Source: an uncultured Hymenobacter sp. (GTDB lineage Bacteria; Bacteroidota; Bacteroidia; Cytophagales; Hymenobacteraceae). Taken from it: 64,000 bases of DNA. A program made the position numbers and the translations under genes. Below, piece after piece: positions 26,251-34,545 of this stretch; the stretch's first letter is position 1, and every line of letters starts with the position of its first letter. The stretch covers positions 141,295 to 205,294 of the forward strand of contig CAJYPK010000019.1 in NCBI GenBank assembly GCA_913776615.1, written 5' to 3'. The notes below the pieces were generated by a model. The model saw only the letters and a list, made by a program, of their open reading frames with translations. It was not told the origin of the DNA and made no database searches.

Positions 26251-26455
26251 GTGACACCAAGCGCCGGCTTGGTGACGCGTCAGGACGCGCTTGACTAATA
26301 ATCCGGAAGATGTAACACCAAGCTCCGGCTTGGTGATGCGTCAGAACACGCTTGGCGAGCAATCCAGAACATGTAACACCAAGCTCCGGCTTGGTGATGC
26401 GTCAGGACGCGCTTGGCGAGCACATCACCAAGCCGGAGCTTGGTGTTACATGTTC
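26251..26455. repeat. Tandem 61-bp REP-like units closed by an inverted copy
   Basis: The unit starts at 26251, 26312 and 26373, a constant 61-bp period. Each has head GTGA or GTAA followed by hairpin CACCAAGC-(T/G)CCG-GCTTGGTG, then GCGTCAG-A-CGCTTG and AATCC. The third is closed by a perfect inverted arm, giving a palindrome 26367-26455 with arms of about 32 bp. It is the same family as the copy in pbpC. Confidence 0.85.
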
Positions 26456-26513
26456 CCCGGGCGCCCAGCCACAGAAAGTGTAGCCGCCCCAGTTCATTAA
26501 AAACCACCCACGC

Positions 26514-26551
26514 AAAAAAAGCCCCGGCCTGCGCGCAGACCGGGGCTTTTT
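26514..26551. terminator. Bidirectional terminator between subtilase and M57 genes
   Basis: AAAAAAAGCCCCGG, 12-nt loop, CCGGGGCTTTTT. The A-run and T-run flank both sides, so it can end transcripts from either convergent gene. Confidence 0.85.
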
Positions 26552-26575
26552 AACTGGTTAGAAGCTACCTACACC

Positions 26576-27379
26576 TTAGTAGATGTAGTTGAGCGCCGTC
26601 AGGTCGTTGGTGTTGAAGGGACGGTTTACGCCGTTACCCACGCAAGCCAGCATCCACGAGTTGGGGTCGGGCGACGAGGGCGTGCCGGGGATGAGGATGG
26701 CACCCACCGTGCTGGCACCTTCGTTGGAAGCGCTACCGCCGCAGCTGTAGGCGCGGTTCATGTAGTCGGTGTGACGGAAGCCGATGCAGTGGCCCATCTC
26801 GTGCGCCATGATGGTGGCGATGTAATTGATGTTCGAGCTGTTAATTACGTTGGGTACCAGCGTGAAGCCGGGAGCGGGGTTGCCGCCGCTGGGGAAGCCG
26901 CCCGACTGGCCGAGTACGCCCGAGCCTAGGTTAGACGAGTACTTCACCGGCAGGTCGGCGGTGCCGCTCGTGATGCGGCGGAACGTCAGCTGCAAGCCAG
27001 CGGCGTTGTAGCGGCGAATTGCCTCGTCGATAGCCGACACGTAGGTCGAGTTGAACTGGCTCGAAATGCTCACCGTGAGCACGCGGGGCAGGCCCGTTAC
27101 GAGGTTGGTGGTGCGGTACTGCTCGTCCGAGCCGACGCGCAGCATTTTGTAGTCGCTCTTGCCGTTGAGCATGTCCGAGGTGAGCAGCATGTCGCCCTCT
27201 ACTACGTAGCCACCTTCCACGGCGCGCAGGTCGCTGGTGCCGAAGCCCAGGGCTTTCACTTGCGCCTTAACTTCTTGGGAGATAGCGGCTGGCTGAGCAG
27301 CTTCCTGTTTGTTTTGGCAGCCGGCCAGTGAGAGAGCGGCGCTAGCCCCGATGGCCAGCAATGCGGAGAACTTAAGCAT
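26576..27379 (-). CDS. M57-type (HEIGH) zinc metalloprotease lipoprotein
   Basis: The 267-residue protein begins with a lipoprotein signal (FSALLAIGASAALSLAGC, lipobox LAGC), has a central region (VLTVSISSQFNSTYVSAIDEAIRRYNAAG) and the zinc-binding site HEMGHCIGFRHTD, an HExxHxxGxxH motif. This matches the dual-action HEIGH/M57 peptidases seen in Bacteroidota. It would be lipid-anchored in the outer membrane or periplasm. A perfect 20-bp palindrome about 100 nt upstream may regulate it. Confidence 0.87.
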   Translation of the reverse strand: MLKFSALLAIGASAALSLAGCQNKQEAAQPAAISQEVKAQVKALGFGTSDLRAVEGGYVVEGDMLLTSDMLNGKSDYKMLRVGSDEQYRTTNLVTGLPRVLTVSISSQFNSTYVSAIDEAIRRYNAAGLQLTFRRITSGTADLPVKYSSNLGSGVLGQSGGFPSGGNPAPGFTLVPNVINSSNINYIATIMAHEMGHCIGFRHTDYMNRAYSCGGSASNEGASTVGAILIPGTPSSPDPNSWMLACVGNGVNRPFNTNDLTALNYIY

Positions 27380-27479
27380 TGGTTTGGTTTGGAAAAGAGT
27401 GAATGAAGGGTGAAAAACTGTGGGCCAAATGTGAAGAGAATTTTTTGCCTAATCGCTTGAAGCAACGTAAATGCCTAAA

Positions 27480-27499
27480 TGTTACACAATTGTGTAACA
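27480..27499. promoter_or_regulatory. Perfect 20-bp palindrome, candidate operator
   Basis: TGTTACACAATTGTGTAACA is fully self-complementary and lies upstream of the minus-strand M57 gene. Its symmetry and TGT...ACA ends fit a dimeric repressor or CRP/FNR-type site. No regulator is encoded next to it. Confidence 0.5.
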
Positions 27500-27747
27500 A
27501 TGTTGCTTTTGTGTTTTGGTAAGGTTAAGTTATGTTTTAGAGTGTTCGGCACGCCGACTATTACCTGCTAATTTGATTTAGCAATGCCGTGACTATATTT
27601 TGTTTATTGCTTAAATTATTCACGCTTAAAATTTTGCTCAGCCCGAGGTATGCCGAGTAGGCAATCGCCATTGCTCACCCAAAAGCGACCTGCCCAGCCG
27701 CCGGGCCGCGGCTAATCTGCCCAAACTTTCTGGCTTGGCGAAACGGT

Positions 27748-27755
27748 TATCTTTG
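27748..27755 (+). promoter_or_regulatory. -7 box TATCTTTG for ricT-gldH
   Basis: TATCTTTG followed by C matches TAnnTTTG exactly, 63 nt before the ricT ATG at 27819. Confidence 0.6.
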
Positions 27756-27818
27756 CTAGATTCCCACTTTCGTGCGGTTCCTTGCGCGGCCGCCTCATTT
27801 CATAGATCAATCAGCCTC

Positions 27819-29492
27819 ATGGCTTGTGCTACTTGTTCATCCGGCGGCGGCTGCTCTACCAATAAGGTAGGCGGCTGCGGCTCCAAGGGTGGCTGCTCCT
27901 CGGGCGGCTGCACCCGACTTAATGTATTCGACTGGCTCGCCGACGTAGATATGCCTTCCGATTTTCGGGGCTTCGACTGCGTTGAGATCCGCTTTAAAGG
28001 CGGGCGTAAGGAGTTCTTTCGCAATGAGAAACACCTACCGCTTGTCACCGGCGACGCCGTGGTGGTAGAAGCTGCCGGCTCGGGCTGGCATCTGGGGCAC
28101 GTATCGCTCAAAGGGGAGCTGGTGCGCTTGCAAATGCGCAAAAAGAAGGTGCCCACCGACTCGCGCGACATTCGCCCCATCCTGCGCGTGGCTACTCCCG
28201 ACGACGAGGAGCGCTGGCAGGCCGTGCGCGACCTTGAAAATGGAACTATGTTCCGGGCCCGGGCCGTGGTCGACGAGCTGCGCCTCAAAATGAAGCTCTC
28301 CGACGTGGAGTACCAGGCCGACCGCACGCGGGCGCTCTTCTATTACTCGGCCGAAGACCGGGTCGATTTCCGCGAGCTTATTCGGCGGCTGGCCGATGAG
28401 TTTCGGGTGCGCGTGGAGATGCGCCAAATTTCATTGCGGCAGGAGGCCGGCCGCATTGGTGGCATCGGCGTGTGCGGGCGCGAGCTGTGCTGCTCCACCT
28501 GGCTCACCGATTTCAAAGCCGTGAGTACCACCGCCGCCCGCTACCAAAATCTGAGCCTCAACCCCCAGAAGCTGGCTGGCCAGTGCGGTCGCCTCAAGTG
28601 CTGTCTCAATTACGAGCTCGATGCTTACCTCGATGCGCTGAAAGATATTCCCCAGGTGCAGCGTCCCCTGCAAGTGGCTACGGGCGAGGCTTTTTTACAA
28701 AAGACCGACATCTTCCGCAAGCGCATGTGGTTTGCCTTTCGCGGCGATAACAACTGGGTGATGCTCAGTGCCGAGCGCGTGCGCGAAGTGCTGGAAATGA
28801 ACAAGCGCGGCGAGAAGCCCGATACCCTGCTGGCCCCCCGCCAGGAGGAAGAGGCCGCCCCCGCCGTTTCCACGCTCATGGAGGGCGACCTCGACCGTCT
28901 CGACGACCAGATCAAGGCCGGTAGCAAGCGCGGTAAGCGCAAGCGCAAGGATCGCGGCGACCGGGCCGCCAGCCAGAGCGCCGAAGCCAGCACCTCCAAT
29001 GCTCCCGCCGCCAATCCCGATGCCCGTGAGCCCCGCGAAGGCCGCGACCAATCTCGCCGCCGCGACCGGGGCGAAGGTACCCGCGCCCGGCCTGAGGGCA
29101 ATGCGCGCCCCAATCGGCCCGAGAGTGCCGCTCCCGGCCAGCGGGCCGATGCACCGGCCGCCAACCCCGCCGCCACGCCCAAAGAAGGCCCGGCCGAGCA
29201 GCGCGGCCGCCGCGGGGCCGCTGCCCGGCCCCTCAACCGTCGGGGTGGGCGCGGCCACCGCGAAAACAACGAAAATGGTGCTCCCCGCCCCGAGCAGGAG
29301 GCTCGGCCCCGCCGCAACGACCCCGCTGCGGCTCAGGCGCGTGCGCCCCGCGAGGGTGACCAAGGCCGCCCCCCGGGCCAGGGTGCCGAGGGCGGTCAGG
29401 GTGGCCGCAGCCGGGGCCGCCGCGGGGGCAGCGGCCGCCGCAACACCGAAGGCGGGGCCAGCCCCGCCGCCTCAACTCCTAATCCCTCCTAG
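27819..29492 (+). CDS. ricT: PSP1 domain protein (RicT/YaaT homologue) with long basic tail
   Basis: The 557-residue protein starts MACATCSSGGGCSTNK with seven Cys in the first 33 residues. The PSP1 domain follows (about 35-330) with the conserved GRIGGIGVCGRELCCSTWL and GQCGRLKCCLNYEL. In Bacillus, RicT works with RicA and RicF in RNA maturation and binds iron-sulfur clusters, so the Cys groups may hold a cluster. From about residue 385 a disordered tail rich in Arg, Gly, Pro and Ala (RRGGRGHRENNENG, RSRGRRGGSGRRN) resembles RGG-type RNA-binding tails. gldH follows 3 nt after the stop. Confidence 0.88.
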   Translation: MACATCSSGGGCSTNKVGGCGSKGGCSSGGCTRLNVFDWLADVDMPSDFRGFDCVEIRFKGGRKEFFRNEKHLPLVTGDAVVVEAAGSGWHLGHVSLKGELVRLQMRKKKVPTDSRDIRPILRVATPDDEERWQAVRDLENGTMFRARAVVDELRLKMKLSDVEYQADRTRALFYYSAEDRVDFRELIRRLADEFRVRVEMRQISLRQEAGRIGGIGVCGRELCCSTWLTDFKAVSTTAARYQNLSLNPQKLAGQCGRLKCCLNYELDAYLDALKDIPQVQRPLQVATGEAFLQKTDIFRKRMWFAFRGDNNWVMLSAERVREVLEMNKRGEKPDTLLAPRQEEEAAPAVSTLMEGDLDRLDDQIKAGSKRGKRKRKDRGDRAASQSAEASTSNAPAANPDAREPREGRDQSRRRDRGEGTRARPEGNARPNRPESAAPGQRADAPAANPAATPKEGPAEQRGRRGAAARPLNRRGGRGHRENNENGAPRPEQEARPRRNDPAAAQARAPREGDQGRPPGQGAEGGQGGRSRGRRGGSGRRNTEGGASPAASTPNPS

Positions 29493-29495
29493 CTT

Positions 29496-30026
29496 ATGTG
29501 GTGTAGTTCTGTTCTTGCCCGACCGCTGACGCGCTGGGGTGCCGCGGCACTGTTGCCGCTGATTTGCCTGCTGGCTCTCAGCAGCTGCGACCCTAATCAG
29601 GTGTACGAAAAAAATACGGACCTGAAGTCGCCCTCCGGCGATGCCTACGTGTGGGATGTGCAGCAGCGCCCGAGCTTTACGTTCGACATTGCGGATACTA
29701 CGGCGCGTTACGACTTGTATTTCAACGTGCGCAACGCCGCCGATTACGGTTTTTATAACCTCTACCTCAAGCACACGCTCACCGGCCCCGATGGTCGGCT
29801 GGTGGGACTGCCCCTGCTGCACCAGATGGTGCTCATGGATCCTAAAACCGGGGAGCCGCTCGGCGCGGGTGCGGGCGATATTTTCGACCACCAGTTCCTG
29901 GCCCTGCCGCGCCAGCGCTTTGCCCGGCCCGGCACCTATAAGCTGACGCTGGAGCAGTACATGCGGCAAAACCAGCTGCCCGGCATCATGGCCGTTGGCG
30001 TGCGCGTCGCCAAGGTTGGCAAGTAG
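29496..30026 (+). CDS. gldH: Gliding motility lipoprotein GldH
   Basis: The 176-residue product has a hydrophobic signal with lipobox LALSSC, then CDPNQVYEKNTDL and WDVQQRPSFTFDIADTTARYDLYFNVRNAADYGFYNLYL, the GldH pattern. GldH is one of the lipoproteins needed for gliding and type IX secretion in Flavobacterium. The ricT-gldH arrangement is common in Bacteroidota, and the sorting domain on the subtilase upstream is consistent with a working type IX system. Confidence 0.9.
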   Translation: MWCSSVLARPLTRWGAAALLPLICLLALSSCDPNQVYEKNTDLKSPSGDAYVWDVQQRPSFTFDIADTTARYDLYFNVRNAADYGFYNLYLKHTLTGPDGRLVGLPLLHQMVLMDPKTGEPLGAGAGDIFDHQFLALPRQRFARPGTYKLTLEQYMRQNQLPGIMAVGVRVAKVGK

Positions 30027-30088
30027 CCGGGTGGCCAGCAGCTGAACTTGTCGGGGCAGCCGTGAGAGCGGTGTGAGTAGCTGGTAGC

Positions 30089-30135
30089 AAAAACGTCCGT
30101 CATGCTGAGCCTGCCGCAGCATGACGGACGTTTTT
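30089..30135. terminator. GTCATGCTGAGC-type palindrome acting as bidirectional terminator
   Basis: A 19-bp perfect stem (AAAAACGTCCGTCATGCTG and its complement) with a 9-nt loop and A/T ends sits between convergent gldH and the flavoprotein gene. Its core is the same as the longer repeats at 8671 and 46642. Confidence 0.8.
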
Positions 30136-30154
30136 AGGTTTGAATAGTAAACCC

Positions 30155-31549
30155 TTACTCCGCCAATTCCTTCCACACCACGTTCAGGCCCTCAGCCCAG
30201 AGTGGGTGGGCAATGACCATGTCCTGAAGCTGTTGATAGCGCAAGCGGCCTGCCATGGCCACTTGCAGGATAGTCATTATTTCGCCGGCCTCGGAGCCTA
30301 AAATAGCCGCGCCCAAAATGCGGTCGTCGGCTCCCACGAGTACTTTCCAAAAGCCGGTTTCCTCGCCGGTCTGCTGGGCCCGGCTGACGTTGCGTACCGG
30401 TAGCTTCGATACCCGGTAAGCGATGCCCTTTTCTTTGGCCTGTTCTTCATTCAGGCCAATGCGGCCCAGCTGCGGGTCGGTGAAAACGGCGTAGGGGAGG
30501 GGACGCTGCTTGGCCGAGCGGCGGCCTTTGTGCAGCAGGTTGTCGCGCACCACCCGGTAGTCATCGTAGCTGATATGGGTAAACTGCGGCCCGCCGTGCA
30601 CGTCGCCCAGCGCGTAGATATGGCGCACGGCCGTTTGTAACTTGCTGTTTACTTGAATAAAGCCTTTTTCATCGACCTTCACGCCGGTCGCTTCCAGGTT
30701 GAGCGTATCCGAATTAGGCTGCCGGCCGGTGGCTACCAGTAAATGGGTGCCGTGCACGCGGCGCTCGCCCTTGGGCGTGTCGAGCGTGATGGTGAGCTGC
30801 CCGGCGGCATTGCGCGACACGCGGCGCGTGTCGGCGCGAAAAAGTAGCTCTATGCCGTCGTCCGTCAGGGCTTTTTGCAGGCACTCGCACACGTCGTCGT
30901 CTTCGTGCTCCAGCAGGTGGGCGCCCGTTTCGATGATAGTTACCTCGCTGCCGAAGCGCCGGAACATTTGCCCGAACTCCAGCCCGATGTAGCCCCCACC
31001 CAGGATGATAAGGTGCTCCGGCACTTCCTGAATATCCAACAGTGTAGTAGTGGTCAAGTAGTTGGAGTCGGCCAGCCCGGGTATTTCCGGCACGATGGGC
31101 CGGGTACCGGTATTGATAAAAATCTGCTTGGCCCGGACGGTGCGGCTGCGTTCCTTAGTTTCCTGCACTTGCACCTCGTGCGGTCCGCTAAACGAGGCGT
31201 GGCCGTGCAGCACCGTGATGTTTTCGTGCTCGTGTTTGAAAGAACGAGCCAGATTCTGGCGCGAGGTGGCCAGCAGGGCGTCCTTGCGGGCAATGACGGC
31301 GGGCATATCCACCTCGGCCACGCCGCCCAGCCGGATGCCCAGTTCCCCGGCAGTCCGTACCTGGTGCATGCGCTCGGCCGAGGCCAGGATGGTTTTGGTC
31401 GGCACGCAGCCGTAGTTGACGCAGGAGCCGCCCAGGTGGGCTTCTTCTACCAAAATGACGGTGCGGCCAGCCTCGGCTAAAGCTTTAGCCAGCGGATTGC
31501 CAGCCTGGCCGGAGCCGATAATGAGGGCATCGCAAGAATAATCGGGCAT
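30155..31549 (-). CDS. FAD-dependent pyridine nucleotide-disulfide oxidoreductase (MerA-like)
   Basis: The 464-residue flavoprotein has an FAD-binding GSGQAGNPLA, the redox-active disulfide in GGSCVNYGCVPTK, an NAD(P)-binding GGGYIGLEFGQMF and the FAD motif YALGDVHGGPQFTH. The C-terminal dimerisation domain has AHPLWAEGLN in place of the HPTLSE of dihydrolipoyl dehydrogenase. The N- and C-terminal cysteine pairs of mercuric reductase are absent, so mercury detoxification is not supported. The electron acceptor is unknown. Confidence 0.85.
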   Translation of the reverse strand: MPDYSCDALIIGSGQAGNPLAKALAEAGRTVILVEEAHLGGSCVNYGCVPTKTILASAERMHQVRTAGELGIRLGGVAEVDMPAVIARKDALLATSRQNLARSFKHEHENITVLHGHASFSGPHEVQVQETKERSRTVRAKQIFINTGTRPIVPEIPGLADSNYLTTTTLLDIQEVPEHLIILGGGYIGLEFGQMFRRFGSEVTIIETGAHLLEHEDDDVCECLQKALTDDGIELLFRADTRRVSRNAAGQLTITLDTPKGERRVHGTHLLVATGRQPNSDTLNLEATGVKVDEKGFIQVNSKLQTAVRHIYALGDVHGGPQFTHISYDDYRVVRDNLLHKGRRSAKQRPLPYAVFTDPQLGRIGLNEEQAKEKGIAYRVSKLPVRNVSRAQQTGEETGFWKVLVGADDRILGAAILGSEAGEIMTILQVAMAGRLRYQQLQDMVIAHPLWAEGLNVVWKELAE

Positions 31550-31867
31550 AACGAACAGAAAAACCGGGGATAACGACGGTTCAGCCTATACGCAGTTCGT
31601 AGCTCAATGACTGAGCAAGGGTTCATGAATAGTTCATGCTTGGCTCAGGTCATTAATAACTGATTTGTCATGAAAACCCATTGCTTATACTTATTAGTAG
31701 GGCTTTGATGCTGAGTATAAATCGCTGCCAGCCATGCAATTTCCGATAAAGCGGAGAGCCTCCAGTTGCCACTACGCCCTAGCAATTGCGCTCGTTTATA
31801 CTCAGTTATCGAAGTAAAAAAGCCGCTGCCTTTTCAAGCAGCGGCTTTACTAAAAAACGCAGTGGGA
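31550..31867. other. Intergenic region with inverted repeats and sucD terminator
   Basis: This gap of 318 nt has no credible frame. It holds a hairpin at 31608-31652 (TGACTGAGC / GCTCAGGTCA with one bulge), a perfect 11-bp inverted repeat CTGAGTATAAA (31711-31721) with TTTATACTCAG (31795-31805), and the terminator at 31816-31849. Confidence 0.6.
31816..31849 (-). terminator. Terminator of sucD
   Basis: On the minus strand AAAGCCGCTGC, loop, GCAGCGGCTTT is followed by TTTAC. It lies 20 nt past the sucD stop. Confidence 0.85.
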
Positions 31868-32749
31868 CTATTTACCGCCCAGCACGCGCAGCATGGTTTC
31901 GCCAATCTCGGCGGGCGAATCCACCACGTGGATGCCGCACTCGCGCATGATGGCCATTTTGGCGGCGGCCGTATCGTCGGCGCCGCCTACGATGGCACCG
32001 GCGTGGCCCATGCGGCGGCCGGGAGGCGCGGTTTGGCCGGCGATGAAGCCTACGACGGGCTTCTTGTTACCGGTTTCCTTGATCCAGCGGGCGGCTTCGG
32101 CTTCCATGCCGCCGCCGATTTCGCCAATCATGACGATGCCCTCGGTTTCGGGGTCGTTCATGAGCAGCTCCACGGCTTGCTTGGTGGTAGTACCGATGAT
32201 GGGGTCGCCACCGATGCCGATGGCCGTGGTCTGGCCCAGGCCGGCCTTGGTGAGTTGGTCAACGGCTTCGTAGGTCAGGGTGCCCGATTTCGACACGATA
32301 CCTACGCGGCCTTTCGAGAAGATAAAGCCGGGCATGATGCCCACTTTGCACTCGCCGGCCGTGATCACGCCGGGGCAGTTGGGGCCTACCATTGTGATGC
32401 CCGGACGGTCCTTGAGGTAGTGCTTCACGGCAATCATGTCCTTGGTCGGAATGCCTTCCGTGATGGTCACGATCACTTTAATGCCAGCTTGCGCCGCTTC
32501 CAGGATAGCGTCGGCGGCAAACGCCGGGGGCACGAAGATGATGCTGGTATCGGCCTGGGTAGCAGCTACGGCGTCGGCCACGGTATTGAACACGGGCTTG
32601 CCGAGGTGCTCGGTACCACCTTTGCCGGGGGTTACGCCGCCAACTACGTTGGTGCCGTAATCCATCATTTGCTGCGCGTGGAACGAGCCTTCGGAGCCGG
32701 TGAAGCCCTGCACGATGACCTTGGAATCTTTATTGACGAGAACGCTCAT
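31868..32749 (-). CDS. sucD: Succinate--CoA ligase subunit alpha
   Basis: The 293-residue protein has the CoA-binding Rossmann opening ([18 protein letters not shown]), [31 protein letters not shown] and the phosphohistidine site [10 protein letters not shown] (His about 249). It forms succinyl-CoA synthetase with SucC, the substrate-level phosphorylation step of the TCA cycle. sucC is not in the window, so the subunits are encoded apart. Confidence 0.97.
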   Translation of the reverse strand: MSVLVNKDSKVIVQGFTGSEGSFHAQQMMDYGTNVVGGVTPGKGGTEHLGKPVFNTVADAVAATQADTSIIFVPPAFAADAILEAAQAGIKVIVTITEGIPTKDMIAVKHYLKDRPGITMVGPNCPGVITAGECKVGIMPGFIFSKGRVGIVSKSGTLTYEAVDQLTKAGLGQTTAIGIGGDPIIGTTTKQAVELLMNDPETEGIVMIGEIGGGMEAEAARWIKETGNKKPVVGFIAGQTAPPGRRMGHAGAIVGGADDTAAAKMAIMRECGIHVVDSPAEIGETMLRVLGGK

Positions 32750-32841
32750 GGGCGGCTAACTTGTTAGGGGAAGTTGAGTGGGGCAAAAGTAGGGCCGCCG
32801 CGCCCAATGCGCGCACCCCGGCCCCCGCCCGGCGGCCTTCT

Positions 32842-32849
32842 TACCTTTG
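32842..32849 (+). promoter_or_regulatory. -7 box TACCTTTG for the cysteine synthase-like gene
   Basis: TACCTTTG lies 38 nt before ATG 32888, in the short divergent spacer with sucD. Confidence 0.6.
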
Positions 32850-32887
32850 CGGCCCCACTGGCACATCATTCTTCCTCGCCCGACAGC

Positions 32888-33865
32888 ATGTATTTCAACC
32901 ATATCATTGATACGCTCGGCAACACGCCGCTCGTAAAGCTCAACAAAGTCACGGACGGCATTAAAGGTACCATTCTGGCTAAGGTAGAGTATTTTAACCC
33001 CGGAAACTCGGTGAAGGACCGCATGGCCCTGCGCATGATCGAGGACGCCGAAAAGGCCGGCCTGATCAAGCCGGGCGGCACCATTATCGAAGGCACGAGC
33101 GGCAATACGGGCATGGGGCTGGCCCTGGCGGCCATCGCCAAAGGCTATAAAACGGTGTTCGTGATGAGCGACAAGCAGAGCAAGGAAAAGCAGGACATCC
33201 TGCGCGCCGTGGGTGCCGAGGTAGTAGTGTGCCCCGTCGACGTGGCTCCCGACGACCCGCGCAGCTACTACTCGGTGGCCCGCCGGCTCAATCAGGAAAC
33301 GCCCAACTCGTTCTATCCCAACCAGTACGACAACATGTCGAACACGGCGGCCCACTACGAAACCACCGGCCCCGAAATCTGGCAGGGTACCGAGGGTAAG
33401 ATCACGCACCTGGCGGCCGGCGTGGGCACCGGCGGTACCATCTGCGGCAGCAGTAAATATTTGAAGGAGCAAAACGCCCAGGTGTTCACGCTGGGTATCG
33501 ACACCTACGGCTCGGTGTTTAAGAAGTACAAGGAAACCGGTATTTTCGACCAAAACGAAATATATCCCTACAAAACCGAAGGCATTGGCGAAGATATTCT
33601 CCCCAAGAATGTGGATTTTGACGTCATCGACCAGTTCATCAAAGTAACTGACAAGGACGCCGCGCTCATGACGCGCCGGCTGGCCAAGGAGGAAGGTATG
33701 TTCGTGGGCTGGAGCTGCGGCGCGGCCGTGTACGGGGCGCTGGAATATGCGCGCGAGCACCTGACGGAAACCGATACGATGGTTATCATCCTGCCCGACC
33801 ACGGTACGCGCTACCTCGGTAAGATTTACAACGACGAGTGGATGGCCGCCCAGGGCTGGCTGTAG
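32888..33865 (+). CDS. PLP-dependent cysteine synthase / cystathionine beta-synthase-like enzyme
   Basis: The 325-residue fold-type II PLP enzyme has the lysine in NPGNSVKDR, the substrate loop EGTSGNTGMGLA, AGVGTGGTICG (phosphate-binding) and a C-terminal GWSCGAAVYGAL. PNQYDNMSNTAAHYETTGPEIWQ is typical of the CBS subgroup. No C-terminal CBS domains are present, so it is a short form. It likely condenses serine or O-acetylserine with sulfide or homocysteine. Which reaction it performs cannot be told from sequence alone. The ATG at 32888 is preferred over upstream in-frame codons lying before the promoter box. Confidence 0.88.
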   Translation: MYFNHIIDTLGNTPLVKLNKVTDGIKGTILAKVEYFNPGNSVKDRMALRMIEDAEKAGLIKPGGTIIEGTSGNTGMGLALAAIAKGYKTVFVMSDKQSKEKQDILRAVGAEVVVCPVDVAPDDPRSYYSVARRLNQETPNSFYPNQYDNMSNTAAHYETTGPEIWQGTEGKITHLAAGVGTGGTICGSSKYLKEQNAQVFTLGIDTYGSVFKKYKETGIFDQNEIYPYKTEGIGEDILPKNVDFDVIDQFIKVTDKDAALMTRRLAKEEGMFVGWSCGAAVYGALEYAREHLTETDTMVIILPDHGTRYLGKIYNDEWMAAQGWL

Positions 33866-33934
33866 CCGCTCCCGCCGGGTTTGCCGGAACGGTGCCCCGG
33901 AATTATCTTCGTTAACTCAATTTAAGATACTTAT

Positions 33935-34351
33935 ATGACGGATGCGCTCAACCACATTGTGCTGATTGAGGACAACGAGACGACGAGCTTTCTCAACAAC
34001 CGGCTGCTCAGCCGGCTGGGGGTAGCTCGCCAGGTCAGCTCGTTCTCGAAGGCCGATGAGGCGCTGGAGTTTTTGTGGGGCGGTCAGGCGGGGGATGAGC
34101 AGGCGGTGCCCGACCTGGTATTTGTCGATTTGAAAATGCCCGGCATGAGCGGCTTTGATTTTTTGGAGCGCTATAGCCAGCTATCTCCGAAAGCCCAGGC
34201 CCGTACCGTAGTAGCCGTGCTCACTACTTCCATGCACGGCGCCGACACCGCCCGCGTGGCCCAGTACCCCAACGTCGAATACTTAACCAAGCCTCTTACC
34301 GAAGAAAAAATGCAGCGCCTGCTAGCCAAGCGCTTCGCCGCTGCAACGTGA
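33935..34351 (+). CDS. Single-domain response regulator
   Basis: The 138-residue protein is a bare CheY-like receiver: acidic pocket IEDNE, phosphorylated Asp in LVFVDLKMPGMSGFDFL, and Lys in VEYLTKPLTEEKM. No output domain follows. It was likely a partner of a histidine kinase or hybrid phosphorelay located elsewhere, a type common in Hymenobacter (similar to Rcp1-type regulators). Confidence 0.92.
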   Translation: MTDALNHIVLIEDNETTSFLNNRLLSRLGVARQVSSFSKADEALEFLWGGQAGDEQAVPDLVFVDLKMPGMSGFDFLERYSQLSPKAQARTVVAVLTTSMHGADTARVAQYPNVEYLTKPLTEEKMQRLLAKRFAAAT

Positions 34352-34545
34352 AAATGTAGGGAATGGGGGAATGTGAAAATGTAAGGGATGGGGGAATGTA
34401 ATAATGGGGCTGAATAATTTGAAATAGAAATGCAGCTACTTGTGTCTTGCTACTTCATATTATCCTCCCATTTCTACATTTCCCCATCCCTTACATTTTC
34501 ACATTCCCCCATCCCATGCATCTTCACATTCCCCCATTTGCTACA
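34348..34545. repeat. Short-repeat inverted cluster between response regulator and ade
   Basis: The unit GGGGGAATGTGAAAATGTA recurs on the left side (34355-34400) and its complement (TACATTTTCACATTCCCCCAT) repeats on the right side (34478-34545). The two sides can form a long imperfect stem. The end of the ade gene, including its stop codon at 34541-34543, lies inside the right block. Confidence 0.7.

Larger units (their letters stand above)
26219..26575. other. Intergenic region dominated by REP-like repeats and a terminator
   Basis: This 357-nt gap between the convergent subtilase and M57 genes holds the 26251-26455 repeat cluster and the 26514-26551 terminator. Short frames through it reflect the repeats and are not taken as genes. 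Confidence 0.7.
27380..27818. other. AT-rich divergent regulatory region (M57 / ricT)
   Basis: This 439-nt region is much more AT-rich than its surroundings and has no credible frame. It holds the palindrome at 27480, a TTCACATTTG -7-like box for the M57 gene (minus strand, 27426-27435) and TATCTTTG for ricT at 27748. A short stem TGCTAA/TTAGCA lies near 27570-27586. Confidence 0.6.

Noticed and set aside
26251..26455. CRISPR array
   Set aside because: Three regularly spaced repeats raised the idea, but the units are contiguous with no unique spacers, contain long palindromes, and end in an inverted copy.
30155..31549. Mercuric reductase assignment (merA)
   Set aside because: The N-terminal HMA domain and C-terminal vicinal cysteines of MerA are missing, and there are no other mer genes nearby.
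31550..31814. tRNA gene
   Set aside because: The hairpins do not form a cloverleaf and no CCA end or conserved T-loop (TTCRA) in register was found.
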